A program made the position numbers and the translations under genes. Shown piece after piece: positions 35,233-43,390 of a stretch of DNA of 64,000 bases; within the stretch, counting starts at the first letter, position 1, and each line of letters starts with the position of its first letter. The notes under the pieces were generated by a model. It saw only the letters and a program-made list of their open reading frames with translations. It searched no databases and had not been told where the DNA came from. The stretch comes from Cryobacterium soli (lineage in GTDB: Bacteria > Actinomycetota > Actinomycetes > Actinomycetales > Microbacteriaceae), in the NCBI RefSeq assembly GCF_003611035.1, contig NZ_CP030033.1:2604001-2668000 (forward strand), in the 5' to 3' direction.

Positions 35233-35278
35233 CAAAAACGTTTTTGTTGATGGGTGAGAGCTTACATAAACGTTTTTG
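35233..35278. promoter_or_regulatory. Pair of LacI-type operators
   Basis: CAAAAACGTTTTTG (35233-35246) is a perfect palindrome, and CATAAACGTTTTTG (35265-35278) is a near copy. Their centres are 32 bp apart, about three helical turns, which suits cooperative binding of a LacI dimer pair. They lie directly before the LacI gene. Confidence 0.85.
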
Positions 35279-35408
35279 TGGATGTCAAGAGCTCTATGTT
35301 CCTTGCCTCGAGCCCTTGTCGCACCGTCTGAGCTCTGGTCGATGTATTTTCACTTACGGCGTGCTCCTTGGGGCAAGCCGTGGTCACTCGTGGCGGGTCC
35401 AGGGCGGG

Positions 35409-36452
35409 CTACGGAGCGTCCACTGCGGGTGCGAGCGCTGCCTTGCTGTGGCACAGCGCCCCTGGCGCGTGACGGGCCATGAAAGCGTCATGTCTGCTGG
35501 TGTCACGATGAACACGTATGCCGTCGCTACTCGTAAGGCGGATGGTGCCTGCACAGCTAAACCCAGATTCCTGACCCTGAGCGTAGGGAGAGGCAGACGA
35601 GGGGTCCGTTGGGCCGGGCAATGCACCGCAGCGAGTCGACAATTGCGCACACGCGATACGAGCCAGTGGAATCGTCTGTCGCACCGTCCCTACGACCACG
35701 GGTTGAGGGTTATGAGAGCCCCCACGTCCGTTCGAAATGAACACCTCTTTCGGGCCGACCGCCAAGCACAGTGCCTCCAGAGCAAGAATGGTCTTGCTTG
35801 AAGTCCCCATGAAGCCGCCATGGTGCGGAAGAACGAGGTAGTCAGCACTCAGATCAATCTTGGAATCAAGGAGGTGGTCGCAACCCACGGAATCAATGTC
35901 ACCCGTAAATAGGAGCAAGGGGTACTCAGAGACGCGGATCATAGCCACCACGCTCATGGTGTTGGACTTGATCAGTTTGTGCTCAAGATCGGTGCCGCCG
36001 GCTCCGATCTTGGTCAGGCGGAGTCGAGGGGCAAGAAGCTCAATCTTTACCGAAGGTGCGACTGTGTCGATTCTCACACCCTCCACCGCCTCGATTACTT
36101 CCAAAAGCTTCCCACTACGCTTCAAATCGTCCACGGAGTAAACAAATGCGGTCCAAAGCTTGCTTGACTTCGCTGCATCGCTGTTGAACACAATCCGCTT
36201 CACGGGGAATCCCGCATCAAGCATGGCGATTAAACCTCGAATGTGGTCACTGTCTGCGTGAGACAGGATGACAGTGTCAATCTCCTGTATACCCTCGACG
36301 CGCAGGTACTCGAGGATCGGTCCTCCCGGCCCGCTATCGATCATCGTGCCTCTGTTGCCATCTGTGAGAACTATCGCACTGCCGTGACCGACATCGACAC
36401 AGTCAATGCGGAATCCGAAAGGTAGAGCGGAGGGCGTTGTCAGCGCGTTCAC
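35409..36452 (-). CDS. ComEC-type metallo-beta-lactamase-fold hydrolase
   Basis: A 347-residue soluble MBL protein. It begins FRIDCVDVGHGSAIVLTDG, has MIDSGPGG, and the metal motif SHADSDHIRGL (the HxDxDH form of ComEC-like domains rather than HxHxDH). LLLFTGDIDS and VLPHHGGFMGTS supply the later Asp and His ligands. No membrane helices are present. ComEC-like MBL domains act as nucleases or phosphodiesterases. The GTG start at 36452 overlaps the receiver stop by 4 bases, so it is translationally coupled; ATG 36464 is an alternative. It is the last gene of a four-gene operon and could be its effector. Confidence 0.85.
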   Translation of the reverse strand: MNALTTPSALPFGFRIDCVDVGHGSAIVLTDGNRGTMIDSGPGGPILEYLRVEGIQEIDTVILSHADSDHIRGLIAMLDAGFPVKRIVFNSDAAKSSKLWTAFVYSVDDLKRSGKLLEVIEAVEGVRIDTVAPSVKIELLAPRLRLTKIGAGGTDLEHKLIKSNTMSVVAMIRVSEYPLLLFTGDIDSVGCDHLLDSKIDLSADYLVLPHHGGFMGTSSKTILALEALCLAVGPKEVFISNGRGGSHNPQPVVVGTVRQTIPLARIACAQLSTRCGALPGPTDPSSASPYAQGQESGFSCAGTIRLTSSDGIRVHRDTSRHDAFMARHAPGALCHSKAALAPAVDAP

Positions 36453-37111
36453 CGCACTTCCCATTCGCACAGGTAGATCTCGTCAATGTCTTCAGAGCCC
36501 AGGTTTGCTTGGGCGTAGCAACGGAAGCCAGGTTTGACCGATCGTCCCAGAGCTGCGGGTAGGTCTTTTATCTTCACTGCAAAGACTTCGTCGCGTTGCC
36601 ACGCTGGCAGCTCCACGAAGAATGATCCTGCGTATTCAGGATCCTCTTCGACAAAATGCACCTGCGCTCTCCAAGGTCTGCGAACCGGACGGAAATTGCC
36701 CTCAAGCTCGAAAAGGCATGCTTCGAGTCCCTCCATGAGGCTGTCCGGATTCAAGTCATCCGGAGCCATCAGGACTGGTATCCACCGAAGGTGGGGGCGG
36801 ATCCTGGCGATTTCCGCACGATCGTACCGAGTGCAAAGCAGGGCGGGGAAATTGTCGCGGTGCCATGCCGATACAAGCTCCGCGCCGTTGAAAGCAGCGT
36901 AGCCTCCAGGGCTCAGCTTGTAGTCGCTGATGGCTGCGTCGGCATGTCGAGGCAGCTTGAGGAAATCCGGCAGCGTACCTAGTTGGGGGCCAATCTCTTC
37001 CACCGACTCTAGGTCGGCGAATTCGACCTGGTAACGAAGGCTCTGACGAACGAAAGGGTCATCATCAACCAACATGACTCGCCTGATCCCCTGAATCCCG
37101 CTACTCATCAT
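36449..37111 (-). CDS. Response-regulator-like receiver protein with unknown C-terminal domain
   Basis: A 220-residue protein. The N-terminal receiver has VMLVDDDPFV (acidic pocket), ISDYKLSPGG with the phospho-acceptor Asp near residue 63, and LLCTRYD (Thr). The usual Lys of the KP switch is replaced (IPVLMAPDDL), so signalling may differ. Residues 125-220 have no recognisable helix-turn-helix or enzyme motif. It overlaps the upstream kinase gene by 11 bases and the downstream MBL gene by 4, which argues for a fixed stoichiometric complex or pathway. Confidence 0.75.
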   Translation of the reverse strand: MMSSGIQGIRRVMLVDDDPFVRQSLRYQVEFADLESVEEIGPQLGTLPDFLKLPRHADAAISDYKLSPGGYAAFNGAELVSAWHRDNFPALLCTRYDRAEIARIRPHLRWIPVLMAPDDLNPDSLMEGLEACLFELEGNFRPVRRPWRAQVHFVEEDPEYAGSFFVELPAWQRDEVFAVKIKDLPAALGRSVKPGFRCYAQANLGSEDIDEIYLCEWEVR

Positions 37112-39167
37112 CGACCCCAAGCAGGGTTAGGCGGACAACAAACGTTGCGCCCCCCAACTGACCGTGCGCGGAAGCCTCAACGGTTCCGCCGAGATCCGAT
37201 ACAGCATCCCGAACGATTGTGAGCCCCAATCCCGTACCTCCATCCCGCCTGGTTTCACCTGGCAGCCAGATGTCTTTTACCGCAATGCCTTCGATGCCGG
37301 GCCCGTTGTCCGCAACTGTAAGCTCCCACATGCCGTCAAGGACACGAGATGAGATGCCAATCATCCTTTTTGGTATGTTGATGCGCTCGAAAGCAGAAAG
37401 GCTGTTGTTGATCAGGTTCGTGATCACAGACTCCAGGGCGGCATCAGTCCCGCGCACAAAAGGGCGGCCAGGAGCTAACTCCAAACTCACGGTGACCGAG
37501 CGGCCCGTCAGAAATGGCTGGTAGGTGGCGACGACGCTTTCGATGACACTGTGAAGCCCAACCTTTGCGACCCGACGTTTGTCGGGATTGATCAGACTCA
37601 GAGTCGCGGCGGAAAGCACATTTAGGGACGCTGTTGCGTTAAGGATGCTATCGATTGGTGCAGCGTACTTCGCCTCGTAAGCTGGTTTGATGTCCCTTTG
37701 GAGCCCGAACCGAATTGCGTTCGTTGAGTACGCGATGACTTTGAGCGGATTTCCATTGCTCTCATGAGCAAATGTCGCGCTTGTAATTCCTGCGGTGCTT
37801 AGGGTGCGGTAGAGCTGAACTTCTCGACGCAGACTGTCGGTCTCCTTCTCCCTAGCTTTGTCGTACTTCGCAAAAGCTGTTTCAACTTCGCGTTTCTTTT
37901 GCTTGTCGGAGATCTCGGCGATTTGTTGTCGAACGTCCTGTCGAGTGCCCTGAGCGGCAGTCGCATTCTCTTTGACCGCGGTCCGGCGTCGTTGCTCGGC
38001 CGTATTCAGCCGCTGTCGCGCCATCCAATCCATCGCGTCCGTAGCGGCTTCCCTGATCGCGTCGAACTCAGCGCTCTCGATGAAGCCCGATCTGTTCGTA
38101 TTTTGGACCAGAACTCCTTCCACGTCGTCCACTTTTACTCGGCCAATAGAGTTATTGGTGGAAGGGCGGAACTCCGGGTTTCTCGCTCTGGCCAGGTTCA
38201 TTTCGAGCCAATCGTTGCCCGCATTCCCGTACGGAGAAACTCGTAGCCCATTGGAGTAAACATGGACGCCACCGAAGCTTCGGAGCCACTCTTTGACCTC
38301 GCCCAGGCTGGCCGATCGAGTGCTGAAGGTCGCGCCGTCGAGGCTAAAGGCCCACAAGTCAAAGTGCAGGTTTGGGGCGTCGTACAACGACCCGTTGGCC
38401 TTTACGCGCAGCTCCGCGTGCTCAGCCTTGTAAAGCGCGTTTCCCCGCCAGTCGGAAACCTGAGCAGTCAGCTTTCCCTCTGAAAGCACAGCGGAGAGGT
38501 GATAGTCGGCCTCACTGAAATAGTGATCTTCGACGACCCGAGTGAGGTCTGCGAATTCTGGCGCGTATAGATGTGGGCGGAAGGAATTTTGGTCTTCACC
38601 GAAAGGATCGGATAACAAGACGAGCGAGCGCACGAGTCGCTTGACCTCAACTCGCCCGATCGGCTTTCGCAGGTCGCCAATTTCAATCAACGTACCCCTG
38701 AAATCTGTGTGATCGGTGTTCTCAGCAACCACGACGGTTGTCTCGTCGACTGTTGAGGCGCGATCGAAAGCGTCCCAGTCGAAATGAACCTCGAACCGAC
38801 TGTTGCTGGAGGACGGTCTTGATGTCATGTGCGCTTGCCGACCAAGCCTGAGCGCTGCAAGTCGACCAAGGCCTTTGTTACCTGCCGGCCTGCGTCCGAG
38901 TGCTGTCACCTGACCAGTCGTCTTTTTCGAGCTGCCCAGAACTAGCCAGCCGTCAACAATGTCTGCCGAATTCATGCCTTCCCCATCATCAGAGACCGTG
39001 ATGCGCGGCAAGTTATTCTCGTCGCGTATTAGCGACACAGTGCACTCGAGGGCGTCTGCGTCGTAGGCATTTTTGACGAGCTCGAGAATCCCTTGATCGA
39101 TATTGGGATTAAGTTCTTCACCAAGGCGACTCAGGATGCTGGTGGCGAAGCGGATGTGACCGTCCAC
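37101..39167 (-). CDS. Histidine kinase with two GHKL ATPase domains
   Basis: A 688-residue soluble protein. Residues 1-200 form an Hsp90/MutL/MORC-type ATPase: ELVKNAYDADA (Glu29, Asn33), VSDDGEGM (59-66) and AGNKGLGRLA (95-104). A middle region (210-370) and a coiled coil (385-450) follow. Residues 455-688 are a histidine-kinase core: TFAHESNGNPLKV with His468, ITNLINNSLSAFE (N box), VADNGPGI (G1) and GGTGLGLTIV (G2). It has no membrane segment. The natural partner is the receiver gene it overlaps. The N-terminal ATPase could be a gate or sensor, as in MORC-like proteins. The start is GTG, 1 base after the methyltransferase stop. Confidence 0.88.
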   Translation of the reverse strand: MDGHIRFATSILSRLGEELNPNIDQGILELVKNAYDADALECTVSLIRDENNLPRITVSDDGEGMNSADIVDGWLVLGSSKKTTGQVTALGRRPAGNKGLGRLAALRLGRQAHMTSRPSSSNSRFEVHFDWDAFDRASTVDETTVVVAENTDHTDFRGTLIEIGDLRKPIGRVEVKRLVRSLVLLSDPFGEDQNSFRPHLYAPEFADLTRVVEDHYFSEADYHLSAVLSEGKLTAQVSDWRGNALYKAEHAELRVKANGSLYDAPNLHFDLWAFSLDGATFSTRSASLGEVKEWLRSFGGVHVYSNGLRVSPYGNAGNDWLEMNLARARNPEFRPSTNNSIGRVKVDDVEGVLVQNTNRSGFIESAEFDAIREAATDAMDWMARQRLNTAEQRRRTAVKENATAAQGTRQDVRQQIAEISDKQKKREVETAFAKYDKAREKETDSLRREVQLYRTLSTAGITSATFAHESNGNPLKVIAYSTNAIRFGLQRDIKPAYEAKYAAPIDSILNATASLNVLSAATLSLINPDKRRVAKVGLHSVIESVVATYQPFLTGRSVTVSLELAPGRPFVRGTDAALESVITNLINNSLSAFERINIPKRMIGISSRVLDGMWELTVADNGPGIEGIAVKDIWLPGETRRDGGTGLGLTIVRDAVSDLGGTVEASAHGQLGGATFVVRLTLLGVDDE

Positions 39168-39168
39168 T

Positions 39169-40452
39169 TCAAGCCGCCGCTTCTAGCCACGGGATTTCAC
39201 GAACGGAACCAACCGTAAGGTGGCGACATCGAATTCTCTCGTCGAGGTAGTCGCTGGTCCGTTGATCCGATAGAACATCACGCAGACGCAAGCAGGTGGC
39301 CACCTCTTGGTCGAGTGGCATGAGAAGAATGAGATGGTTTTCTACTGCGACTGGTGCTGCGTCGAGCCACAGAGTTGCTCGAGCTCTAGGGAGCTGACCT
39401 GGACGCGACGTCCTACTGACTAGGACCATCGGTCCGTTGTATAGTTTTCCGTTGTACTGACGCCTCTGGTGGGGGTGACTTCTCGAAGCGAGATTTTTGG
39501 TGGTCAGATAGAGGGACGATGGGCCGCTTTCAGGGTCGCGGTGCGGGACAACTGGGCCTACTCTAACCTCGAACAAATCGGATACCTTCACGGGCGATGA
39601 GGCAGATGCCATCCACTTTGCAGCAGTAACGCCATCAAAGTTGGGCGCACCAATGATCATCTCGAGAACGAAGACGTGCACGTCAGTCTGCTGATCAAAC
39701 TGCCCGAGCGCCTGAACTCGAATCAACTGGCCAAGGCCGGAGAGTCGGCTTCGCCATTTCGCGTATCGGGCTCCGCTGCGAAGGACATCGGGGAGAATCG
39801 CAAGCAGTCTCGACCCAGGGGCCATGGACTCGGCAGCTTGCATCGCGAAAAGCGCAGCGCTGTTCACTTTTCCCGCTGCCCAATCACAAGTGTCGGGCGC
39901 CGTCGTTGCGAAAAACGGGGGGTTCATGACAACGTGTGAGGCGTCGCGCACAACATCCGGGCTGTGAAGAAAGTCTCGAAGTATGAAATGACTGAAGTCT
40001 TCATTTCTGTGCACGCTCCTCAGGCGGGCGCGCGCAGTTCTGAGAAATGAGTCTTCAAGATCCGCGCCACGAATCTGGTTTGTAATCGATGCCCGGGGGT
40101 GCATCCTTGACAGGTGCGCCGCAGGCAGAAACAGGAGGTCCCCAGCGCCGCATGCGGGATCCACTACGATCGACGTTTCCGTCAGACTGCTTAGAGTCGG
40201 CGACCAAAGCCTTTCAGCGAGTTCTGGGCCAGTGAAGAACACGCCGGCAGCGCGTAAGTCTTTCACCGGGATAAGCGCTCTAAGCGCCTCATAGGGGGCG
40301 GGTCCGTCGAAGTGGCCACTCGCGTTTTCTGGCGCGTCGTCGTACCCGAGACTCGCGTCTACGAAGGCCTCGAACTCAGAAGCATAGGGCGCAAACAACT
40401 TCACTTGAAGAACCACCGAACGTGATAGCAACAGCCCATCCGACTTTGACAT
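39169..40452 (-). CDS. Class I DNA N6-adenine methyltransferase (N-6 DNA methylase)
   Basis: A ~427-residue SAM-dependent methyltransferase. FFTGPELAERLW precedes motif I VVDPACGAGDLLF (about residues 98-110), GADLEDS is motif II-like, and VVMNPPFFAT (motif IV, NPPF) is near residue 177, in the order of gamma-class N6-adenine enzymes. The C-terminal ~200 residues may be a target-recognition domain. No restriction nuclease is fused. The start is uncertain: ATG 40452 is preferred; a TTG at 40587 is in frame. It heads the operon with kinase, receiver and MBL protein, all lower in GC than the flanking genes. Confidence 0.85.
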   Translation of the reverse strand: MSKSDGLLLSRSVVLQVKLFAPYASEFEAFVDASLGYDDAPENASGHFDGPAPYEALRALIPVKDLRAAGVFFTGPELAERLWSPTLSSLTETSIVVDPACGAGDLLFLPAAHLSRMHPRASITNQIRGADLEDSFLRTARARLRSVHRNEDFSHFILRDFLHSPDVVRDASHVVMNPPFFATTAPDTCDWAAGKVNSAALFAMQAAESMAPGSRLLAILPDVLRSGARYAKWRSRLSGLGQLIRVQALGQFDQQTDVHVFVLEMIIGAPNFDGVTAAKWMASASSPVKVSDLFEVRVGPVVPHRDPESGPSSLYLTTKNLASRSHPHQRRQYNGKLYNGPMVLVSRTSRPGQLPRARATLWLDAAPVAVENHLILLMPLDQEVATCLRLRDVLSDQRTSDYLDERIRCRHLTVGSVREIPWLEAAA

Positions 40453-41071
40453 CGATGGAGCTGTAATTGGGCTAATACATGCTGTAGAAAGCGCTCTACC
40501 GGCGCAGTTGGTGAACACTCGCAAGCGCAACGGTGTAAGTCCTCTGACGTTAGAACAGAATCGAAGCCTAGTGTGTGCGACGTTCAATCAGCGGTCTCCG
40601 GGGACTTGTCTCAGCCGCAACTGTCATCTCTTTCTCAGCTAGTGCTTGATCGCAACTTTACGCCTTGAAGGACTGATCGATCGCTTGTGCTGATCGCTGC
40701 CCTCTCTCACTCTTCGCCCCCGACCTGCGGGTCGCCCCGGGCAGCATGGTCGGCCTGCCCGATCGGGGCTTGCGGCGAAGAGCGAGCTCACCATCGTGCT
40801 GCACGCGGTGTCCGCGCGACTCGGCTTATATCACCACGGATCCATCCGGCGCCTTCAGCACGCAGGACACAGTCCAGAGAGGCACCAAAGCGGTCCAGCA
40901 TCGCATCGTGGACACAGGCGCGATCGCTCGGAACGTGAGCACGCCGCCGACGCCAGAGCGGCCCTGTCCAAAACCGAATTCGGCTTGCTTGCCCCAATGG
41001 CCGCACCTGCCGCTGGGCGAGCTCGTTGAGGCCGCACGATCCGGCCCTTGAGGACGAATCACGGGATCCGT
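40453..41071. other. 620-bp stretch without a supported gene
   Basis: It contains the probable promoter of the methyltransferase operon at its left end. From 40690 to 41050 there is a more GC-rich block with several overlapping short frames on both strands, none with a recognised domain or ribosome site. It could be a decayed gene. Confidence 0.4.
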
Positions 41072-41518
41072 TCAGCTCGGCCGTCGTTGATGATCCCGCT
41101 GTACCTCAACCAAGTGGGCGGGTGAGACCCAGAAGACCCAAATCCCAATCGATCGAAGGGCAGGGGCAATGCGCTCGACTTCGAGGCGGTGGAACTCGGA
41201 AGCGGGCAAGGCCACCGCCGCAAAAGCCAGCCCTGTCGATGCGACTTGCATGGCTCGGACGACCGCGACGGACACGTGAGTCTTGACCTGATTGCGGGTA
41301 AATGGCTTGCCGAATCGAGCCGAATTGCTTTTCGAGCTGCCGTCACCCTTTGCTTCGATAATCAGGTGCTGCGCGCCACGACTGGCAACGATGTCGTCCC
41401 CATGCTGATGGCTTAACGCGAACGAATCGATTGTCCACCCGTCAGCCGCAAGGTACTCGATCACCGCTCGCACAACGTCATCCTCGTAGAGGAAAGGACT
41501 GGGCCCGGTGTGCGTCAC
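41072..41518 (-). CDS. PD-(D/E)XK nuclease-fold protein, stand-alone
   Basis: A 148-residue protein. The N-terminus VVRAVIEYLAADGWTI is the first helix of restriction-endonuclease-like folds. DDIVASRG (Asp42) and LIIEAKG (Glu55, Lys57) give the D-x(n)-ExK metal site. FTRNQVKTHVSVAVV matches the Q/H-containing helix that follows in these families. It is probably an active metal-dependent DNA nuclease or a Mrr/very-short-patch-like component. It starts with GTG at 41518. It lies 620 bp upstream of the methyltransferase operon on the same strand, so it could be the missing nuclease of a restriction-like system. Confidence 0.7.
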   Translation of the reverse strand: MTHTGPSPFLYEDDVVRAVIEYLAADGWTIDSFALSHQHGDDIVASRGAQHLIIEAKGDGSSKSNSARFGKPFTRNQVKTHVSVAVVRAMQVASTGLAFAAVALPASEFHRLEVERIAPALRSIGIWVFWVSPAHLVEVQRDHQRRPS

Positions 41519-41610
41519 GTCATCAACCTACATTGGTGTGGCCGGGCCCTCGCACCCACAGTCAGAGCACCCATTATCATGAGCGCAGGACCGAGATTTT
41601 GGGGGGCGTA

Positions 41611-42123
41611 ATGGCCGACGAGGACGAAGAGCCGCAGCTCGACGAGGAGCCCGCAGCGGCTATTGAGTCGGAAGAGCAGGAGCGGCGTGCGGAGCCTTCT
41701 CTAGAAGAAGCAGAGAAGCTGATCAAGAATGCTGAACCAGTCTTGCGAAAGCTTCGACTGGACCCGGATATGGCCGAGCGCGCAGGCGAAGGATTTCGCG
41801 CGCTCAGGGAGGGCCTAAGTGACTTTCTTGTAGCGAGCGACCGAGGCGCAGGACGACACAAAGACACGGCAGACAAGATCATCGATCTGGTCAAGCGTGA
41901 GCTCGACCGGGAGGGGTTGACCCCGCAGGAGCGGCTGGAGTTCATGCAGGCCGGTGAGCGGATGGTCGGTCAGGTCGGTGATGTCGAGAAGGACGTGCGG
42001 GAGTCAAACGCGCGCACCCTCACGAAGGTTGTCGCCATCGCAGCCGGAGCCGTCGTGGGCGCTGCACTGCTCGGTTATCTGGCGAAGGAGGGGAAATTGC
42101 CGACTGCGCCCCCTATCGCCTGA
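41611..42123 (+). CDS. Acidic protein with C-terminal membrane anchor, unknown function
   Basis: A 170-residue protein I do not recognise. Residues 1-35 are strongly acidic, the middle (about 35-130) is charged and helix-rich, and near the C-terminus VVAIAAGAVVGAALLGYLA forms one hydrophobic segment with a short tail. This is a tail-anchored-like layout. ATG 41611 follows GGGGGG. It is divergent from the PD-(D/E)XK gene with a 92-bp gap, so the two may be co-regulated. Confidence 0.6.
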   Translation: MADEDEEPQLDEEPAAAIESEEQERRAEPSLEEAEKLIKNAEPVLRKLRLDPDMAERAGEGFRALREGLSDFLVASDRGAGRHKDTADKIIDLVKRELDREGLTPQERLEFMQAGERMVGQVGDVEKDVRESNARTLTKVVAIAAGAVVGAALLGYLAKEGKLPTAPPIA

Positions 42124-42439
42124 CACATAATCAGAGCTGCTCCCGTCCAACTAGACACTGGACCCAATGCGCCCGGTAGGGGATCCCTTGTCGGACGCTT
42201 ACTGCCACCGGGCCCTGCCACGCCACAGGCGACGACTGTTGAGGCCCTTCGCGCCGAGTTCGCCCGCCAGGCCGAGCAGAAGCGTGAACGGCTGGGCCGC
42301 GGCGGCCTGAACGTCAAGGCCGCGAGGCTACTGATATGCGTAACCGACCCAACGAGCTTGAGAGATGAAGGCCGAGAACGCTAGCTCTATCAACGCTCCG
42401 GCGCCCTTCTTCGTAGATCGAGAGCCAGGATCTGCCACT
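42124..42439. other. 315-bp stretch, possible gene remnant
   Basis: A GC-rich stretch at 42235-42345 translates to a charged helical segment (LRAEFARQAEQKRERLG) without start or stop context. It looks like a fragment of a lost gene. Nothing else is supported. Confidence 0.3.
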
Positions 42440-42994
42440 ATGCGCAGTATGGAGTTAGAAACAGTAAAGAAACTTACGGCAGCCGACCAAAGAATCTTCT
42501 TGCTAGGCAGAGTAGTGGCGCAGACGTCCAGTCTTGATATCGCGCTTAGGTTTGTGAATTCGGCGCTGCATGGACATCACAACGTAGACGCCTATCTGGA
42601 TGCGCCGGACAACTTCAGTAAAAATGTGCGCTCTTGCTCTCAGCTCGCTAGAGCACATGTCGACTTAGAGGAGAGCACTCGGTTAGCGGTCCTGGACGCG
42701 ATAGCTGCAGCGGAAACCGTGTACAAACAGCGAAATCGGTACATGCATGACTTCCTACGGGAAGACCTTTTAAGCCAAGGATGGGAACTCGCGCGGCTGA
42801 CGCGCCAGCCCGACGAAATGGCAGAATCCATGCCAGTAAGTTTCGACGACATGGTGACTCTCGTTCTTGAACTGACTACCGTGACATGGCGGCTGCGGGG
42901 CTGCGGGCTATACGTTCTCGGCGGCCAATGGGAAGCAATGGCTCTCGGCACCGTGCAAGGTCTCTGGGATGGCAAGGCTACGACATCGCGCTAG
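42440..42994 (+). CDS. HEPN-like protein (RNxxxH motif)
   Basis: A ~184-residue all-helical protein. It contains KQRNRYMHDFL, i.e. R-N-x-x-x-H (Arg98, His103), the R[N/D/H]-x3-H signature of HEPN ribonuclease domains, at the start of a late helix. The codon use is markedly AT-richer than the flanking sugar genes, indicating transfer. HEPN proteins are common toxins or antiviral RNases, but many RNxxxH proteins are uncharacterised. The start could be 42440, 42449 or 42365. No antitoxin-like partner is evident next to it. Confidence 0.55.
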   Translation: MRSMELETVKKLTAADQRIFLLGRVVAQTSSLDIALRFVNSALHGHHNVDAYLDAPDNFSKNVRSCSQLARAHVDLEESTRLAVLDAIAAAETVYKQRNRYMHDFLREDLLSQGWELARLTRQPDEMAESMPVSFDDMVTLVLELTTVTWRLRGCGLYVLGGQWEAMALGTVQGLWDGKATTSR

Positions 42995-43390
42995 AGATTC
43001 CATTGCTGGTTTCCCGGTCCCTACGAGTCCCTAGGCCGAACACTTCCACATTGTCGGGCCACGGCCGAGACGGTGCCCTTAGTTTCGAAGAGGTGTCTTC
43101 GGGCGCGGTCACAGAACCGGAACGGGCCATTCGCGCCGTCGAGTAGAACGGCCGAGTGACGGTCCCAATCGTTGGTCCACCAGGCCGACATCGCGCTGAG
43201 ATCATCGTCCAGCTCGGCGGCCACGTGAGCTGCGACGAAGCTGGTCGTCGACCAGGGCAGCCCGGAAATCTGCCTAGCCGGCGTGCTGCGCAGGAAGTTT
43301 CCGGTCTTCACCTATTCCCGCTGCCCTGCCCCGCATGTGATGGCGCCATCACCAACGGATCCACATGCGTGCTGCAGGTACGGGATGGTG
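42995..43390. other. ~400-bp stretch, no confident gene
   Basis: A leftward frame at 43021-43311 is open, but it lacks a ribosome site and a recognisable domain. This is the right edge of the low-GC island before the AraC gene. Confidence 0.35.

Noticed and set aside
35409..40452. Ordinary type I or type III restriction-modification system
   Set aside because: No specificity subunit or helicase-nuclease is present; the genes after the methylase are a kinase, receiver and MBL protein.
43021..43311. Small leftward gene of 96 codons
   Set aside because: No ribosome site, no recognised domain, and it abuts decayed sequence; kept only as an unassigned stretch.
35281..43390. Prophage or integrative element
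   Set aside because: No integrase, capsid, terminase, relaxase or conjugation gene was found, and no attachment repeats were seen at the edges.
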